From: Streptosporangium pseudovulgare
Lineage (GTDB): Bacteria > Actinomycetota > Actinomycetes > Streptosporangiales > Streptosporangiaceae
Direction of reading: 5' to 3'
Assembly (NCBI RefSeq): GCF_014648055.1
Contig: NZ_BMQJ01000001.1
Span: 838,741 to 902,740, forward strand
Length of the DNA: 64,000 nucleotides
Below the pieces are notes generated by a model. That model was given only the letters and a program-made list of their open reading frames with translations, was not told the origin of the DNA and did no database searches. Made by a program: the position numbers and the translations under genes. Shown here one piece after another: positions 16,516 to 24,590 of this stretch (positions are counted from its first letter, which is position 1; every line of letters starts with the position of its first letter).

Positions 16516-17286
16516 TCAGGCACCTCGCCGGATCCTTCCGGCGTAGCGGTTCTCAAGGTCGCGGTTGTGCTCGTCGCCGCCGGTCACGTTGACGGACCGG
16601 TAGATCGGCGGCGTGCGGCCCGCCCCGGCCAGGGCGCGCACCACCTCGGCGACGACCATCTGGGCCAGCAGCGCGGAGGTGATGGTGGAGACCGCGCCGA
16701 ACGTGCCGCCGCCCGGCAGCGGCATGATCGCGTCGCCGTACGGCGCGCCGTTGTCGAGGACCACGTCGGCGAGGTCGAGGAGCTTGCGGCCCGAGGGGTG
16801 GCGGGAGGTCATCTCCGTGCTGTGCCGTACGGAGGTCACGGCGACCAGGCCGTGACCCTTCTCCTTGACGATGGAGGCCAGCTCCACCACCGAGCCGTTC
16901 ACCCCCGAGCTGGAGATCAGCACGAACGCGTCCTGGGGCCGCACGGGGGCGAGGTCGTAGATCCGCCGGGCGACGCCGGGGTCGCGTTCCAGCTCGCCGG
17001 GGGCGCCGAGGAGCACGTCCACGGGGGCTCCGCCGTACAGGACGAGGTCGCGCAGCGAGAGCCGGTTGGTGGGCACGAGCCCGCCGGCGCGGCCGGCGAT
17101 CTCCATCGCGATGGCCTCGGAGTGGCCGGAGCCGAACGCCTGGATGACGCCGTCGTCCAGGACGGACGCGGTCAGCAGCGCCGCGGCCCGCCCCACGGCC
17201 TCCGCCTGCGTGCGGACGACCTCGTCCACCAGCGCCCGCGCCTCGCGGGCGTAGTCCGCGGCTCCGATCTCCATGCCGGTCCCCAC
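16516..17286 (-). CDS. SIS-domain protein (UPF0309-like sugar phosphate binder)
   Basis: 256 residues. The SIS (sugar isomerase) fold shows IQAFGSGHSEAIAMEIAGRA near residue 50, FVLISSSGVNGSVVELA near residue 125 and VAVTSVRHSTEMTSRH near residue 150. SIS domains bind or isomerise phosphosugars. Placement between an RpiR regulator and the NgcEFG genes suggests it handles GlcNAc-6-phosphate or a related sugar phosphate, but no activity can be assigned. The GTG at 17286 starts 3 nt after the regulator's stop and has AAAGGAG inside the end of that gene; the ATG at 17274 with GGGGA is the alternative. Tight spacing shows an operon. Confidence 0.83.
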   Translation of the reverse strand: MGTGMEIGAADYAREARALVDEVVRTQAEAVGRAAALLTASVLDDGVIQAFGSGHSEAIAMEIAGRAGGLVPTNRLSLRDLVLYGGAPVDVLLGAPGELERDPGVARRIYDLAPVRPQDAFVLISSSGVNGSVVELASIVKEKGHGLVAVTSVRHSTEMTSRHPSGRKLLDLADVVLDNGAPYGDAIMPLPGGGTFGAVSTITSALLAQMVVAEVVRALAGAGRTPPIYRSVNVTGGDEHNRDLENRYAGRIRRGA

Positions 17287-17289
17287 TCG

Positions 17290-18159
17290 TCAGCTCCTTT
17301 CCACGCGGTGGCTTTCGAGCACCCGGATGGTGAGCTCGAACGCCCGGTCGGTCTGCTCGTAGGTGCGCTGCGCGACGGCGACGTAGACGGTGTCGAGGAC
17401 GAACAGCTGGGAGTGGACGGCGGCCAGGCCGCCCAGCCGGAAGGTGGTCTCCCTGCTGGCGGTGGTCAGCACCAGACGGGCGAGGTCGGCCAGCGGGGAG
17501 CGGGCGAAGGAGGTGACGGCGACGGTCGTCGCGCCCCGGGCCGCGGCCTCGGCGAGCGGCTCCAGGACCTCGCGGGTGCGGCCCCGGTGGGAGACGCCGA
17601 TCGCGACGTCGCCGGGGGCCAGCAGCGCCGCCTCGGCGAGGGACTCGTGGGCGTCGGCGTGGCTCCAGCAGGGCATCCCGATCCGGCGCAGCCGCCCGGC
17701 CATCATGCTCGCCGCGGCCCCGCTGGTGGAGACGCCGAAGATCAGTGTCCGGCGGGCGGCGACGACGGCGTCGGCGACCCGCGCGACGGCGGCGGCGTCG
17801 AGCTGGGCCGCGGTCTCCTGGATGAGCCGGGAGTCGGTGGCGGCCATCACGCCGATCGCGACGTCCAAGGGGTCGGTGGGGGCGATCTCGTGGCCGACGC
17901 CGGCGTCCCAGTGGGCCTGCGCGGCCCGCCCGGTCTCGGTGGCCAGCGCGACCCGCAGCCCGGCGTAGCCGGTGAAGCCGAAGACCCGGCAGAACCGGGT
18001 GACGGTCGCCGGGGAGCTGCCGCTGCGCTCGGCGAGCGCCATGATCGTGGAGCGGGCGGCCGCGGCGGGGTCGGCCAGGATGGCCTCGCCGACCCGGCGG
18101 AGGGCTCCGGGCAGCGTGGGCGTCTCGGTCTGGATGCGTCCGAGCGCGCCTGCGGCCAC
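17290..18159 (-). CDS. MurR/RpiR-family phosphosugar-responsive regulator
   Basis: About 289 residues. The N-terminal HTH_6 domain (ILADPAAAARSTIMALAERS, GSSPATVTRFCRVFGFTGYA) is followed by a SIS domain at ~120-250 (RTLIFGVSTSGAAASMMAGR, GDVAIGVSHRGRTREVLEPL). Family members sense phosphosugars. It is first in the operon with the SIS protein and NgcEFG, so it probably controls GlcNAc/chitobiose uptake, where streptomycetes are reported to use other regulator families. Starts at GTG 18174, ATG 18165 and GTG 18159 are all in frame. I chose 18159 because AAAGGA ends 6 nt before it, whereas it abuts ATG 18165. Confidence 0.87.
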   Translation of the reverse strand: MAAGALGRIQTETPTLPGALRRVGEAILADPAAAARSTIMALAERSGSSPATVTRFCRVFGFTGYAGLRVALATETGRAAQAHWDAGVGHEIAPTDPLDVAIGVMAATDSRLIQETAAQLDAAAVARVADAVVAARRTLIFGVSTSGAAASMMAGRLRRIGMPCWSHADAHESLAEAALLAPGDVAIGVSHRGRTREVLEPLAEAAARGATTVAVTSFARSPLADLARLVLTTASRETTFRLGGLAAVHSQLFVLDTVYVAVAQRTYEQTDRAFELTIRVLESHRVERS

Positions 18160-18190
18160 AGACATTCCTTTCACCAGCCGGGAGGTTGGA

Positions 18191-18227
18191 TGAAAATTAT
18201 TCTTACCGGGGGGTTACGTCAACCCCC
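18191..18227 (-). promoter_or_regulatory. promoter and operators of the RpiR-SIS-NgcEFG operon
   Basis: On the minus strand: -35 TTGACG (plus positions 18217-18222), a 17-nt spacer and -10 TAATTT (18194-18199), a near-ideal vegetative promoter. The imperfect palindrome TGAAAATTATTCTTA (18191-18205) covers the -10. A second inverted repeat, GGGGGTT-ACGTC-AACCCCC (18209-18227), covers the -35. Either could be bound by the operon's own RpiR regulator. Confidence 0.72.
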
Positions 18228-18391
18228 TGCTGCTTTCCGGTGAAAAGCGACATGTCAGAGAAGGAAATCCCGCGAATTCTCGAAAATCACGCGGATTTCG
18301 CCTGGTTCCCCGGCCTTCCTACCATTCCGGCGCATCGCGGCCGGTCCGCCTCGGCCCGGCTCGCCGCTCCGGCGGCGGCCCGGGCCGCCGA

Positions 18392-18397
18392 TACCAT
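18392..18397 (+). promoter_or_regulatory. -10 element for leaderless MerR mRNA
   Basis: TACCAT ends 6 nt before ATG 18404, placing the expected transcription start at the start codon. No Shine-Dalgarno is present. The rest of the 18228-18403 gap shows nothing else. Confidence 0.5.
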
Positions 18398-18403
18398 CCG
18401 GTC

Positions 18404-19051
18404 ATGCGGATCTCCCAGCTCAGCGCCGCCACGGACGTCCCCGTCCCGACCATCAAGTACTACCTGCGCGAGGGCCTCCTCCCTCCCGGGGAGCAGACGT
18501 CGGCCACCCGGGCGGAGTACGGCGAGGGCCACGTGCGCCGGCTGCGCCTGATCCGCGCGCTGCTGGAGGTGGGCCGGCTGCCCATCGCCGCCATCCGCAG
18601 GGTGCTCGCCGCCGTGGACGACGAGAGCCTGGACATGCACACCGTGCTCGGCACCGCCCACTACGCCCTCGCGCCGGCGGTCGAGCCGCGGCCCGACGAC
18701 GAGGACTGGCGGCGCGCCCGCGCCGAGGTGGACCGGCTGGTCGACGACCTCGACTGGCGGGTCACCCCCCTCGCGCCCGCCCGCGACGAGCTGGCCCAGG
18801 CCGTCCTGACCCTCGGCCGGCTCGGCATGCCCGCCACCGGCGAGAGGCTGCGGTCCTACGCCGAGGCCGCGCTCCGGCTGGTCACCGAGCGCGAGACCGG
18901 CGTCATCCCCTTCGACGGTCCCCGGGAGAGCGCGGTCGAGGCGCTGGTGGTCCTGACCGTGGTGTACGGCCGGGTCTTCGACGCCATGCGCCGCCTGGCC
19001 CAGGAGTCGGTCTCGGCGGACCGCTTCGAGGCCGCCGACTCACCGGACTGA
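18404..19051 (+). CDS. MerR-family transcriptional regulator
   Basis: 215 residues. The N-terminal winged helix-turn-helix is clear (MRISQLSAATDVPVPTIKYY, then LREGLLPPGEQTSATRAEYG and HVRRLRLIRALLEVG). The C-terminal ~130 residues are helical, acidic and without the metal-binding cysteines of MerR/SoxR types, so it probably senses an organic ligand or protein. The gene stands alone, 189 nt ahead of glnII. Nothing links it functionally to nitrogen control. The short gap after it carries repeated GACGCCGG words that may form weak hairpins. Confidence 0.85.
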   Translation: MRISQLSAATDVPVPTIKYYLREGLLPPGEQTSATRAEYGEGHVRRLRLIRALLEVGRLPIAAIRRVLAAVDDESLDMHTVLGTAHYALAPAVEPRPDDEDWRRARAEVDRLVDDLDWRVTPLAPARDELAQAVLTLGRLGMPATGERLRSYAEAALRLVTERETGVIPFDGPRESAVEALVVLTVVYGRVFDAMRRLAQESVSADRFEAADSPD

Positions 19052-19145
19052 ACGCCGGGCCCGCCACCGGGCCGGACGCCGGGCTGGACGCCGGACCGGG
19101 GCCCCCAACCGGACATAACGTCAAAAATCCGCCAAACGGGCATCG

Positions 19146-19183
19146 GTAACATCCTGTTCACATACGGGCAACAGCCGGGAAAC
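19146..19183 (+). promoter_or_regulatory. GlnR-type box upstream of glnII (four half sites)
   Basis: Four 5-mers with exact 6-nt spacing: GTAAC (19146-19150), TTCAC (19157-19161), GCAAC (19168-19172) and GAAAC (19179-19183). The 11-bp phasing and GTnAC/GAAAC words match the GlnR consensus known from Streptomyces. The array ends 58 nt before the start codon. Confidence 0.75.
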
Positions 19184-19240
19184 CGCTCCTTGCGAGTCTG
19201 GAAGCACACCAGACCTCTCCCTCCTCAAGGAAGTCCGCGG

Positions 19241-20254
19241 ATGACCTTCAAGGCCGAATACATCTGGATCGACGGCACCAAGCCGACCGCCAAGCTGCGT
19301 TCCAAGACCAGAATCCTGGCGGACGGCGCCGAGCTCCCCCTCTGGGGCTTCGACGGTTCCAGCACCAACCAGGCCGAGGGCTCGTCCTCCGACCGCGTGC
19401 TCAAGCCGGTCTTCACCTGCCCGGACCCGATCCGCGGCGGCGACAACGTGCTGGTGCTCTGCGAGGTCCTCAACACCGACATGACCCCGCACGTCAGCAA
19501 CACCCGGGCCACGCTCGTGGAGGTCGCCGAGCGGTTCGCCGACCAGGAGTCCTGGTTCGGCATCGAGCAGGAGTACACCTTCTTCAAGGAGGGCCGCCCG
19601 CTCGGCTTCCCGCAGGGCGGCTTCCCCGCCCCGCAGGGCGGCTACTACTGCGGCGTCGGCGCCGACGAGGTCTTCGGCCGCGACGTCGTCGAGAAGCACC
19701 TCGACCTGTGCCTGGAGGCCGGCCTGGCGATCTCCGGCATCAACGCCGAGGTCATGCCGGGCCAGTGGGAGTTCCAGGTCGGCCCGGCCGGACCCGTCGA
19801 GGTCGCCGACCACCTGTGGATGGCCCGCTGGCTGCTCTACCGTGTCGCCGAGGACTTCGACATCGCCGCCACGCTCGACGCCAAGCCGGTGAAGGGTGAC
19901 TGGAACGGCGCCGGCGCGCACACGAACTTCTCCACCAAGGCGATGCGCGAGGGCTACGACGCGATCATCACCGCCTGCGAGGCGCTCGCCGAGAACGCGC
20001 TGGAGCACATCAAGAACTACGGCGCCGACGTCGAGGACCGCCTCACCGGCCACCACGAGACCGCCCGGTGGGACCAGTTCAGCTACGGCGTCTCCGACCG
20101 CGGCGCCTCGGTGCGCATCCCGTGGCAGGTCGAGGCGGACAAGAAGGGCTACATCGAGGACCGCCGCCCCAACGCCAACGTCGACCCCTACACGGTCACC
20201 CGCCTCATGGTGGACACCTGCTGCACGGCCCTGGAGAAGGCCGGCCAGGTCTGA
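19241..20254 (+). CDS. glnII: glutamine synthetase II (GlnII, eukaryotic-type)
   Basis: 337 residues, the short GSII type rather than the ~470-residue GlnA. It makes glutamine from glutamate, ammonia and ATP in the cytoplasm. Signatures present are LWGFDGSSTNQAEG, WFGIEQEYTF (metal-binding Glu residues), MPGQWEFQVGP, GDWNGAGAHTNFSTK and the late DRGASVRIPWQV. ATG 19241 is preceded by AAGGAAG at 7 nt; the frame stays open upstream to 19190, but that would overlap the GlnR box. A strong hairpin follows the gene. The upstream half sites indicate induction under nitrogen limitation, as reported for Streptomyces glnII. Confidence 0.95.
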   Translation: MTFKAEYIWIDGTKPTAKLRSKTRILADGAELPLWGFDGSSTNQAEGSSSDRVLKPVFTCPDPIRGGDNVLVLCEVLNTDMTPHVSNTRATLVEVAERFADQESWFGIEQEYTFFKEGRPLGFPQGGFPAPQGGYYCGVGADEVFGRDVVEKHLDLCLEAGLAISGINAEVMPGQWEFQVGPAGPVEVADHLWMARWLLYRVAEDFDIAATLDAKPVKGDWNGAGAHTNFSTKAMREGYDAIITACEALAENALEHIKNYGADVEDRLTGHHETARWDQFSYGVSDRGASVRIPWQVEADKKGYIEDRRPNANVDPYTVTRLMVDTCCTALEKAGQV

Positions 20255-20280
20255 CCCTCCCGCACCGGCGCGTCACGTCC

Positions 20281-20319
20281 GGGCCGCGGCCGCCCCCACC
20301 GGGGACGGCCGCGGCCCTT
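20281..20319 (+). terminator. strong terminator after glnII
   Basis: GGGCCGCGGCCG (20281-20292) pairs perfectly with CGGCCGCGGCCC (20306-20317), and the loop itself can form CCCC/GGGG. TT follows. Confidence 0.85.
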
Positions 20320-20352
20320 CGCCGTTTCCGGGGGTCTTCCGTACGGCGGCCC

Positions 20353-20496
20353 GGCGGAAAGCCCGCGCGGCCCGAAAACCCCGCGCGGCCCGAAAGCTCC
20401 GTGCCGTCCGAAAGCCCCGCGCGGCCCGAAAACCCCGCCTGGCCCGAAGGTCCCGCGCGGCCCGAAAGCCCGGCAGGGCCGGAGAACCCGGCGGTG
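20353..20496. repeat. 18-bp minisatellite, eight copies
   Basis: Eight head-to-tail copies of an 18-bp unit of the form CCCGAAAnCCCCGCGCGG, fairly well conserved, fill most of the glnII-TrmB gap (20255-20614). Because 18 is a multiple of 3, one plus frame reads a hexapeptide repeat of the type PARPEN/PARPES, but it has no credible start or ribosome site. Beyond the terminator at 20281, the repeat and the -10 at 20615, I see nothing else in the gap. Confidence 0.8.
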
Positions 20497-20614
20497 AGCG
20501 GCCCCACGGGACGGCCGCCGGGTGAGCGGTCCGGAGCCGGGTCCACGACTCCGACCTGGAATATGGAACCGAATTTGGCGGTTTGGGACAACACTAAATG
20601 GTGACAGCGCGCCG

Positions 20615-20620
20615 TAGCAT
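20615..20620 (+). promoter_or_regulatory. -10 element for leaderless TrmB mRNA
   Basis: TAGCAT lies 7 nt before ATG 20628 with no Shine-Dalgarno between, the spacing expected for a transcript starting at the start codon. This choice decides the start over in-frame ATGs at 20598 and 20619. Confidence 0.5.
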
Positions 20621-20627
20621 GACTGCG

Positions 20628-21311
20628 ATGCGAGACGTCGTGGAACAGTTGCAGCGCCTGGGCATGTCGGGATATGAGGCCAAGGCGTACGTCACGCTGG
20701 TCGGGGCCGGACGGCCGCTCAACGGGTACGAGGTGGCCAAGCGCTCGGGCGTGCCGCGCAGCACGGTCTACGAGACGCTGGGCAAGCTGGTGTCCCGGGG
20801 CGCCGCCTACGAGCTGCACGAGGAGGAGGGCGCCGTCGGCTACCAGCCGCTGCCGCCCGCGGCCCTGCTGGAGCGCATGCGCCGGGAGTTCGACGACTCG
20901 ATGGAGTCGCTGCAGTCCTCGCTGCCCACGATCGCCGCGCCGCCCGAGGTGCCGCCGACCCACAACCTCAGGGACGCCGAGTCGCTGCTCACCCGCGCCG
21001 GGGACGTGGTGGCCGCCGCCCGCTCCGCCCTGCTCGTCGCCGCCTGGCCGGAGGAGACGGCGCTGCTGTCCCCTCTGGTCGGCAGGGCCGCGAAGCGCGG
21101 GGTCGAGGTGTCGGCGACGTGCCTCGGGACCGAGCCGGACAGGGCGGGAGACCGGGCCTGCGAGGACGACGGGAGCCGCCTCCTCGTCGTCGTGGGCGAC
21201 CGCCGGGAGGCCCTGATCGGCGGCCTGGCGAACGGCGCGGGCTGGGGCGTCTACACCCAGGACCGCGCCGTGGTGCTGCTGGCCGCGCAGTACGTCGTCG
21301 GCCGCCGCTGA
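20628..21311 (+). CDS. TrmB-family transcriptional regulator
   Basis: 227 residues. The N-terminal winged helix typical of TrmB proteins is clear (LQRLGMSGYEAKAYVTLVGA, NGYEVAKRSGVPRSTVYETL, GKLVSRGAAYEL). A short coiled stretch and a C-terminal sensor domain (~105-227) follow, with the VYTQDRAVVLLAAQY end seen in actinobacterial members. TrmB regulators were first described as sugar-responsive in archaea; the bacterial ligands are mostly unknown. It lies 77 nt before the fused response regulator/flavoprotein gene on the same strand and might regulate it. A purine-rich GGAAGGCAG marks the start of the next gene. Confidence 0.85.
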   Translation: MRDVVEQLQRLGMSGYEAKAYVTLVGAGRPLNGYEVAKRSGVPRSTVYETLGKLVSRGAAYELHEEEGAVGYQPLPPAALLERMRREFDDSMESLQSSLPTIAAPPEVPPTHNLRDAESLLTRAGDVVAAARSALLVAAWPEETALLSPLVGRAAKRGVEVSATCLGTEPDRAGDRACEDDGSRLLVVVGDRREALIGGLANGAGWGVYTQDRAVVLLAAQYVVGRR

Positions 21312-21388
21312 TCTCCAGGGCGTCCGAATATTGATATGTCCTCCTATGACATCCTTCAAGGAGGCGCCGTATCCCTGGAAGGCAGACA

Positions 21389-23056
21389 ATGGATAAACCG
21401 GTCATCGTTACGGTTGACGACGACCCGGGCGTGTCGCGGTCGGTCGCGCGTGACCTGCGCCGCCGCTACAGCCACTCCTACCGCGTCGTCCGGGCCGAGA
21501 CGGCGGCCCAGGGCATGGAGAGCCTCCGCGAGCTGCGGCTGCGCGGCGACGACGTCGCGATCGTCCTCGCCGACTACCGCATGCCCCAGATGAACGGCGT
21601 GGAGTTCCTGGAGCAGGCCATGGACCTGTACCCCCACGCCCGCCGTGTGCTCCTCACCGCCTACGCCGACACCGACGCGGCGATCCAGGCGATCAACGTC
21701 GTGGACCTCGACCACTACATGCTCAAGCCGTGGGACCCGCCGGAGGAGAACCTCTACCCGGTGCTGGACGCCCAGCTCGACGCCTGGCAGCGGACCGACC
21801 GGCGTGAGACCGGCGAGCTGCGGGTGGTGGGCGCCCGCTGGTCGGCGCGATCCTACGAGGTCCGCGACTTCCTGTCACGCAACCAGGTGCCCTACCGCTG
21901 GCTGCTGGCCGACGCCCCCGAGGGCGCCGAGCTGCTCGCCGCGGCGGGCGAGACGGACACGGCCCCGCCGGCCGACCGGCTGCCGGTGGTGGTCACGGCC
22001 GAGGGCGTGACGCTCACCGCCCCCTCCGTCCCGGAGCTGGCCGCGGCCGTCGGACTGTCCACCACCCCGGCCACCGACTTCTACGACCTGGTCGTCATCG
22101 GCGGCGGCCCCGGCGGGCTGGGCGCGGCGGTCTACGGGGCCTCCGAGGGGCTGCGCACGGTACTGGTCGAGCAGCACGCCTCCGGCGGTCAGGCCGGGCA
22201 GAGCTCCCGCATCGAGAACTACCTCGGCTTCCCCGACGGCCTGTCCGGCGCCCAGCTCGCCGACCGCGCCCGCCGCCAGGCCCTGAAGTTCGGCGCCGAG
22301 CTGCTCACCGCCCGCCAGGTCACCAGCCTGGAGGCCAGGGGCCGGGCGCGGGTGATCGGCTTCGCCGACGGCGGCAGCATCGCGGCGCACACCGTGATCC
22401 TGGCCACCGGCGTCGCCTACCGGCGGCTCACGGCCCCCGGCCTCGACGGTTTCATCGGCTCCGGCTGCTACTACGGCGCGGCCCTGACCGAGGCTTCCGA
22501 GTGCGCCGGCAGCGACGTCTACGTCGTCGGCGCGGCCAACTCGGCCGGGCAGTGCGCGGTCCACCTGTCGAAGTACGCCCGCACGGTCCATCTCCTGGTC
22601 AGGGGCGACTCGCTGGAGAGGTCCATGTCGCACTACCTGATCGAGCAGATCTCCGGGCTGCGGAACGTCGAGGTGCACACCGGGACCGAGATCACCGCCG
22701 CCGAGGGCGAGGGCCACCTGGAGCGGCTGGTCCTCAAGGGGCCGGACGGCGAGCGGGCGGTGGACACCGAGCGGTTGTTCGTCTTCATCGGCGCCGAGCC
22801 GTTCACCGACTGGCTCGGCGACACGGTCGAGCGGGACGACCGGGGCTTCGTCCTCACCGGACCGGACCTGACCGCCGGCGGGAACCGTCCCCGCAACTGG
22901 CCGCTCCAGCGCGAGCCGTACCACCTGGAGACCAACGTCCCCGGTGTGTTCGCCGCCGGGGACGTGCGGGCCGACTCCATCAAGCGGGTCGCCTCGGCCG
23001 TCGGCGAGGGGGCCATGGCGGTGGCGCTGGTCCACCGTTACCTGGAGAAGGCCTGA
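21389..23056 (+). CDS. response regulator fused to Grx-like and thioredoxin-reductase-like flavoprotein domains
   Basis: 555 residues in three parts. Residues 1-~125 are a receiver domain with phospho-acceptor D62 (LADYRMP) and K113. Residues ~145-225 resemble a glutaredoxin/thioredoxin fold, but the active-site position reads WSARSY with no cysteine. Residues 230-555 are an FAD/NAD(P)-binding reductase: VVIGGGPGGLGAAVYG, GQAGQSSRIENYLGFP, a second Rossmann motif VYVVGAANSAGQ, and the FAD-closing VFAAGDVRADSIKR. The catalytic CxxC of thioredoxin reductase is absent; GSGCYYGAAL stands in its place. It is therefore probably a phosphorylation-controlled flavin or NAD(P)H sensor rather than a disulfide reductase. 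The likely kinase partner is at 24901. GGAAGG precedes the ATG. Confidence 0.9.
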   Translation: MDKPVIVTVDDDPGVSRSVARDLRRRYSHSYRVVRAETAAQGMESLRELRLRGDDVAIVLADYRMPQMNGVEFLEQAMDLYPHARRVLLTAYADTDAAIQAINVVDLDHYMLKPWDPPEENLYPVLDAQLDAWQRTDRRETGELRVVGARWSARSYEVRDFLSRNQVPYRWLLADAPEGAELLAAAGETDTAPPADRLPVVVTAEGVTLTAPSVPELAAAVGLSTTPATDFYDLVVIGGGPGGLGAAVYGASEGLRTVLVEQHASGGQAGQSSRIENYLGFPDGLSGAQLADRARRQALKFGAELLTARQVTSLEARGRARVIGFADGGSIAAHTVILATGVAYRRLTAPGLDGFIGSGCYYGAALTEASECAGSDVYVVGAANSAGQCAVHLSKYARTVHLLVRGDSLERSMSHYLIEQISGLRNVEVHTGTEITAAEGEGHLERLVLKGPDGERAVDTERLFVFIGAEPFTDWLGDTVERDDRGFVLTGPDLTAGGNRPRNWPLQREPYHLETNVPGVFAAGDVRADSIKRVASAVGEGAMAVALVHRYLEKA

Positions 23057-23061
23057 CCCCG

Positions 23062-23078
23062 CCCCCTCCCGGAGGGGG
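23062..23078 (+). terminator. hairpin after flavoprotein gene
   Basis: CCCCCTC (23062-23068) and GAGGGGG (23072-23078) form a stem with a 3-nt loop, 5 nt after the stop codon. The remaining gap to 23282 shows no further feature. Confidence 0.65.
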
Positions 23079-23282
23079 GAGGGGGTCCCCGGCTCACGCC
23101 GCTCGGTCGCCCGGCGGGTGATCGAGTCCTACGCGGCCGGCACCGGCCGGGTTCGGATCGGTCCGGGGGTCATCACGCGGGCCGAGTCCTCGCCCCCGGG
23201 GGACACTGCTCCATACCTGATGAACCGCGCCGAATCGGGTGACGGGGTCCTTCGGCCGGGGAGGATGTCACATGGGGAGAAC

Positions 23283-24590
23283 TCAGCGGTAGCGGGCGAT
23301 CATGGGGCCGAAGTGCTTTCCATAGGCCAAGCCGACCGCGTAGACCGTCCCCGTTCCGGGCACCGCGCTCACCGCGGAGACCTCGACCTCACGCCTGCGG
23401 TTCACCCCCGCCATCCGCGGTAGCCCGGTCCGGCTGCCGTCGGGTCCGATGCGAATGGTCCCGCTCAGGCCGCCCTCGTCGGCCTCCTGGTCGACCAGGA
23501 TGATCCCGCCCGCGCCATCGGAGCCGGACGCGGAGACCTCGGCCGGGCTCCGCACCCACGACCAGGCTGTGCCGTCCCAGTGCATGGCGATCGAGGAGGT
23601 GACGCTGCCGTCCTCGTAGTCGAAATCGCTGCGGGTACCGGTCGCCCACACGTCGCCGGGACCGTGGGCGACGACATGGGTGAGCCTGATCGACGGAATA
23701 CTGCCGTCCGGCTTGCCCTCGCTGTTCATCGCCCGGCTCGGCGTGCGGTCCTCGGGCGCGGGGACCAGCCGCCATGACCGGCCGTCCCAGCGCATGGTCG
23801 CCGCCTGCGAGCCGGAGCCCCCCTGCTCGGACGGCGGGCCGGTGCCGCCGACCGCCCACACCTGGCCGGGCGCCGCCGCCGACACCGACGCCGCCCAGGC
23901 AGGCAGGCGCGTGACCGTCCAGGCCCGCCCGTCCCAGTGCGCGGCGTGGTCCCCGACCGTCAGCCACACATCGTCGGGCGCGAGGGCGGCGGCACCGGTC
24001 CCTTCGCCCGCGTTGTAGTCCATGTCCGGTAGCGGAACCCGGCTCCAGCGCTCTCCGTCCCAGTGGTGCGCGGCCACCGCGGCGGTGGCCGCGAAGATCC
24101 AGGCGTCGCGCGGTCCGGTCGCCACCAGCGCGGGAAACCTCTCGTGATCCCTGTGGTCCCAGGTCACCTCGGGTGCCGGACGCTCACGCCAGCGCCGGCC
24201 GTCGAAGTGCAGAAGCAGCAGCTTGCCGATGCCTTCGTACGGGCCGCCGAGCGCCCACACGTCGCGCGGACCGCTGGCCGCGACCGCTTGCAGATCGATT
24301 CCGCGCTGGTCGCCGACGTACTCGAGCCGCCAGCCCCGGCCCCGGGCGGTGCGGACCGGAGAAGGCGCGGGGATCGCCGTGGTGACGCCGGGGGAGGCGG
24401 CGGCCGGCGCGTGCACGTCTCGCGATGGCGCGGCGGTGCACCCGGCGCCCAGGACGGCGGCCGCGCACAACGCCGTCAGGCGCTTGGCACCGCCCACGGC
24501 ACGGGATGACCGAGACGGGCGGTGACCTCGTTCGACGACCTTCCGCTGCACCGGCGCGGCGACCTCTGCGGCGATCTCCAGATCCGGCAC
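23283..24590 (-). CDS. lipoprotein with beta-propeller-like repeats
   Basis: About 435 residues. A signal peptide with lipobox is visible (LTALCAAAVLGAGC), so it is probably anchored outside the membrane. The mature part has about six repeats pairing a DVWAxG-type strand with an HWDGxxW-type strand (DVWALGG/HFDGRRWRERP, DAWIFAA/HHWDGERWSRVP, DDVWLTVG/AHWDGRAWTV, QVWAVGG/MRWDGRSWRLVP, DVWATGT/MHWDGTAWSWV), the pattern of a propeller. It has no catalytic motif and the role is unknown; binding a surface ligand or protein is likely. GTG 24590 was chosen for AAGGG 7 nt upstream, though ~30 residues would then precede the signal sequence. It is inverted relative to the flanking signalling genes. 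Confidence 0.72.
   Translation of the reverse strand: MPDLEIAAEVAAPVQRKVVERGHRPSRSSRAVGGAKRLTALCAAAVLGAGCTAAPSRDVHAPAAASPGVTTAIPAPSPVRTARGRGWRLEYVGDQRGIDLQAVAASGPRDVWALGGPYEGIGKLLLLHFDGRRWRERPAPEVTWDHRDHERFPALVATGPRDAWIFAATAAVAAHHWDGERWSRVPLPDMDYNAGEGTGAAALAPDDVWLTVGDHAAHWDGRAWTVTRLPAWAASVSAAAPGQVWAVGGTGPPSEQGGSGSQAATMRWDGRSWRLVPAPEDRTPSRAMNSEGKPDGSIPSIRLTHVVAHGPGDVWATGTRSDFDYEDGSVTSSIAMHWDGTAWSWVRSPAEVSASGSDGAGGIILVDQEADEGGLSGTIRIGPDGSRTGLPRMAGVNRRREVEVSAVSAVPGTGTVYAVGLAYGKHFGPMIARYR

Noticed and set aside
13107..18165. DasR-type site (ACTGGTCTAGACCAGT-like) for the Ngc operon
   Set aside because: No such sequence seen; the promoter region carries other inverted repeats.
20353..20496. Possible CRISPR array
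   Set aside because: Units are directly adjacent without spacers and too short; no cas genes are present.
20068..20604. Open frame with a PARPEN/PARPES hexapeptide repeat
   Set aside because: It begins inside glnII in another frame, has no start or ribosome site near the repeat, and continues across the glnII terminator.
21389..23056. Annotation as a working thioredoxin reductase
   Set aside because: The CxxC centre is missing and the Grx-like domain has no cysteines.
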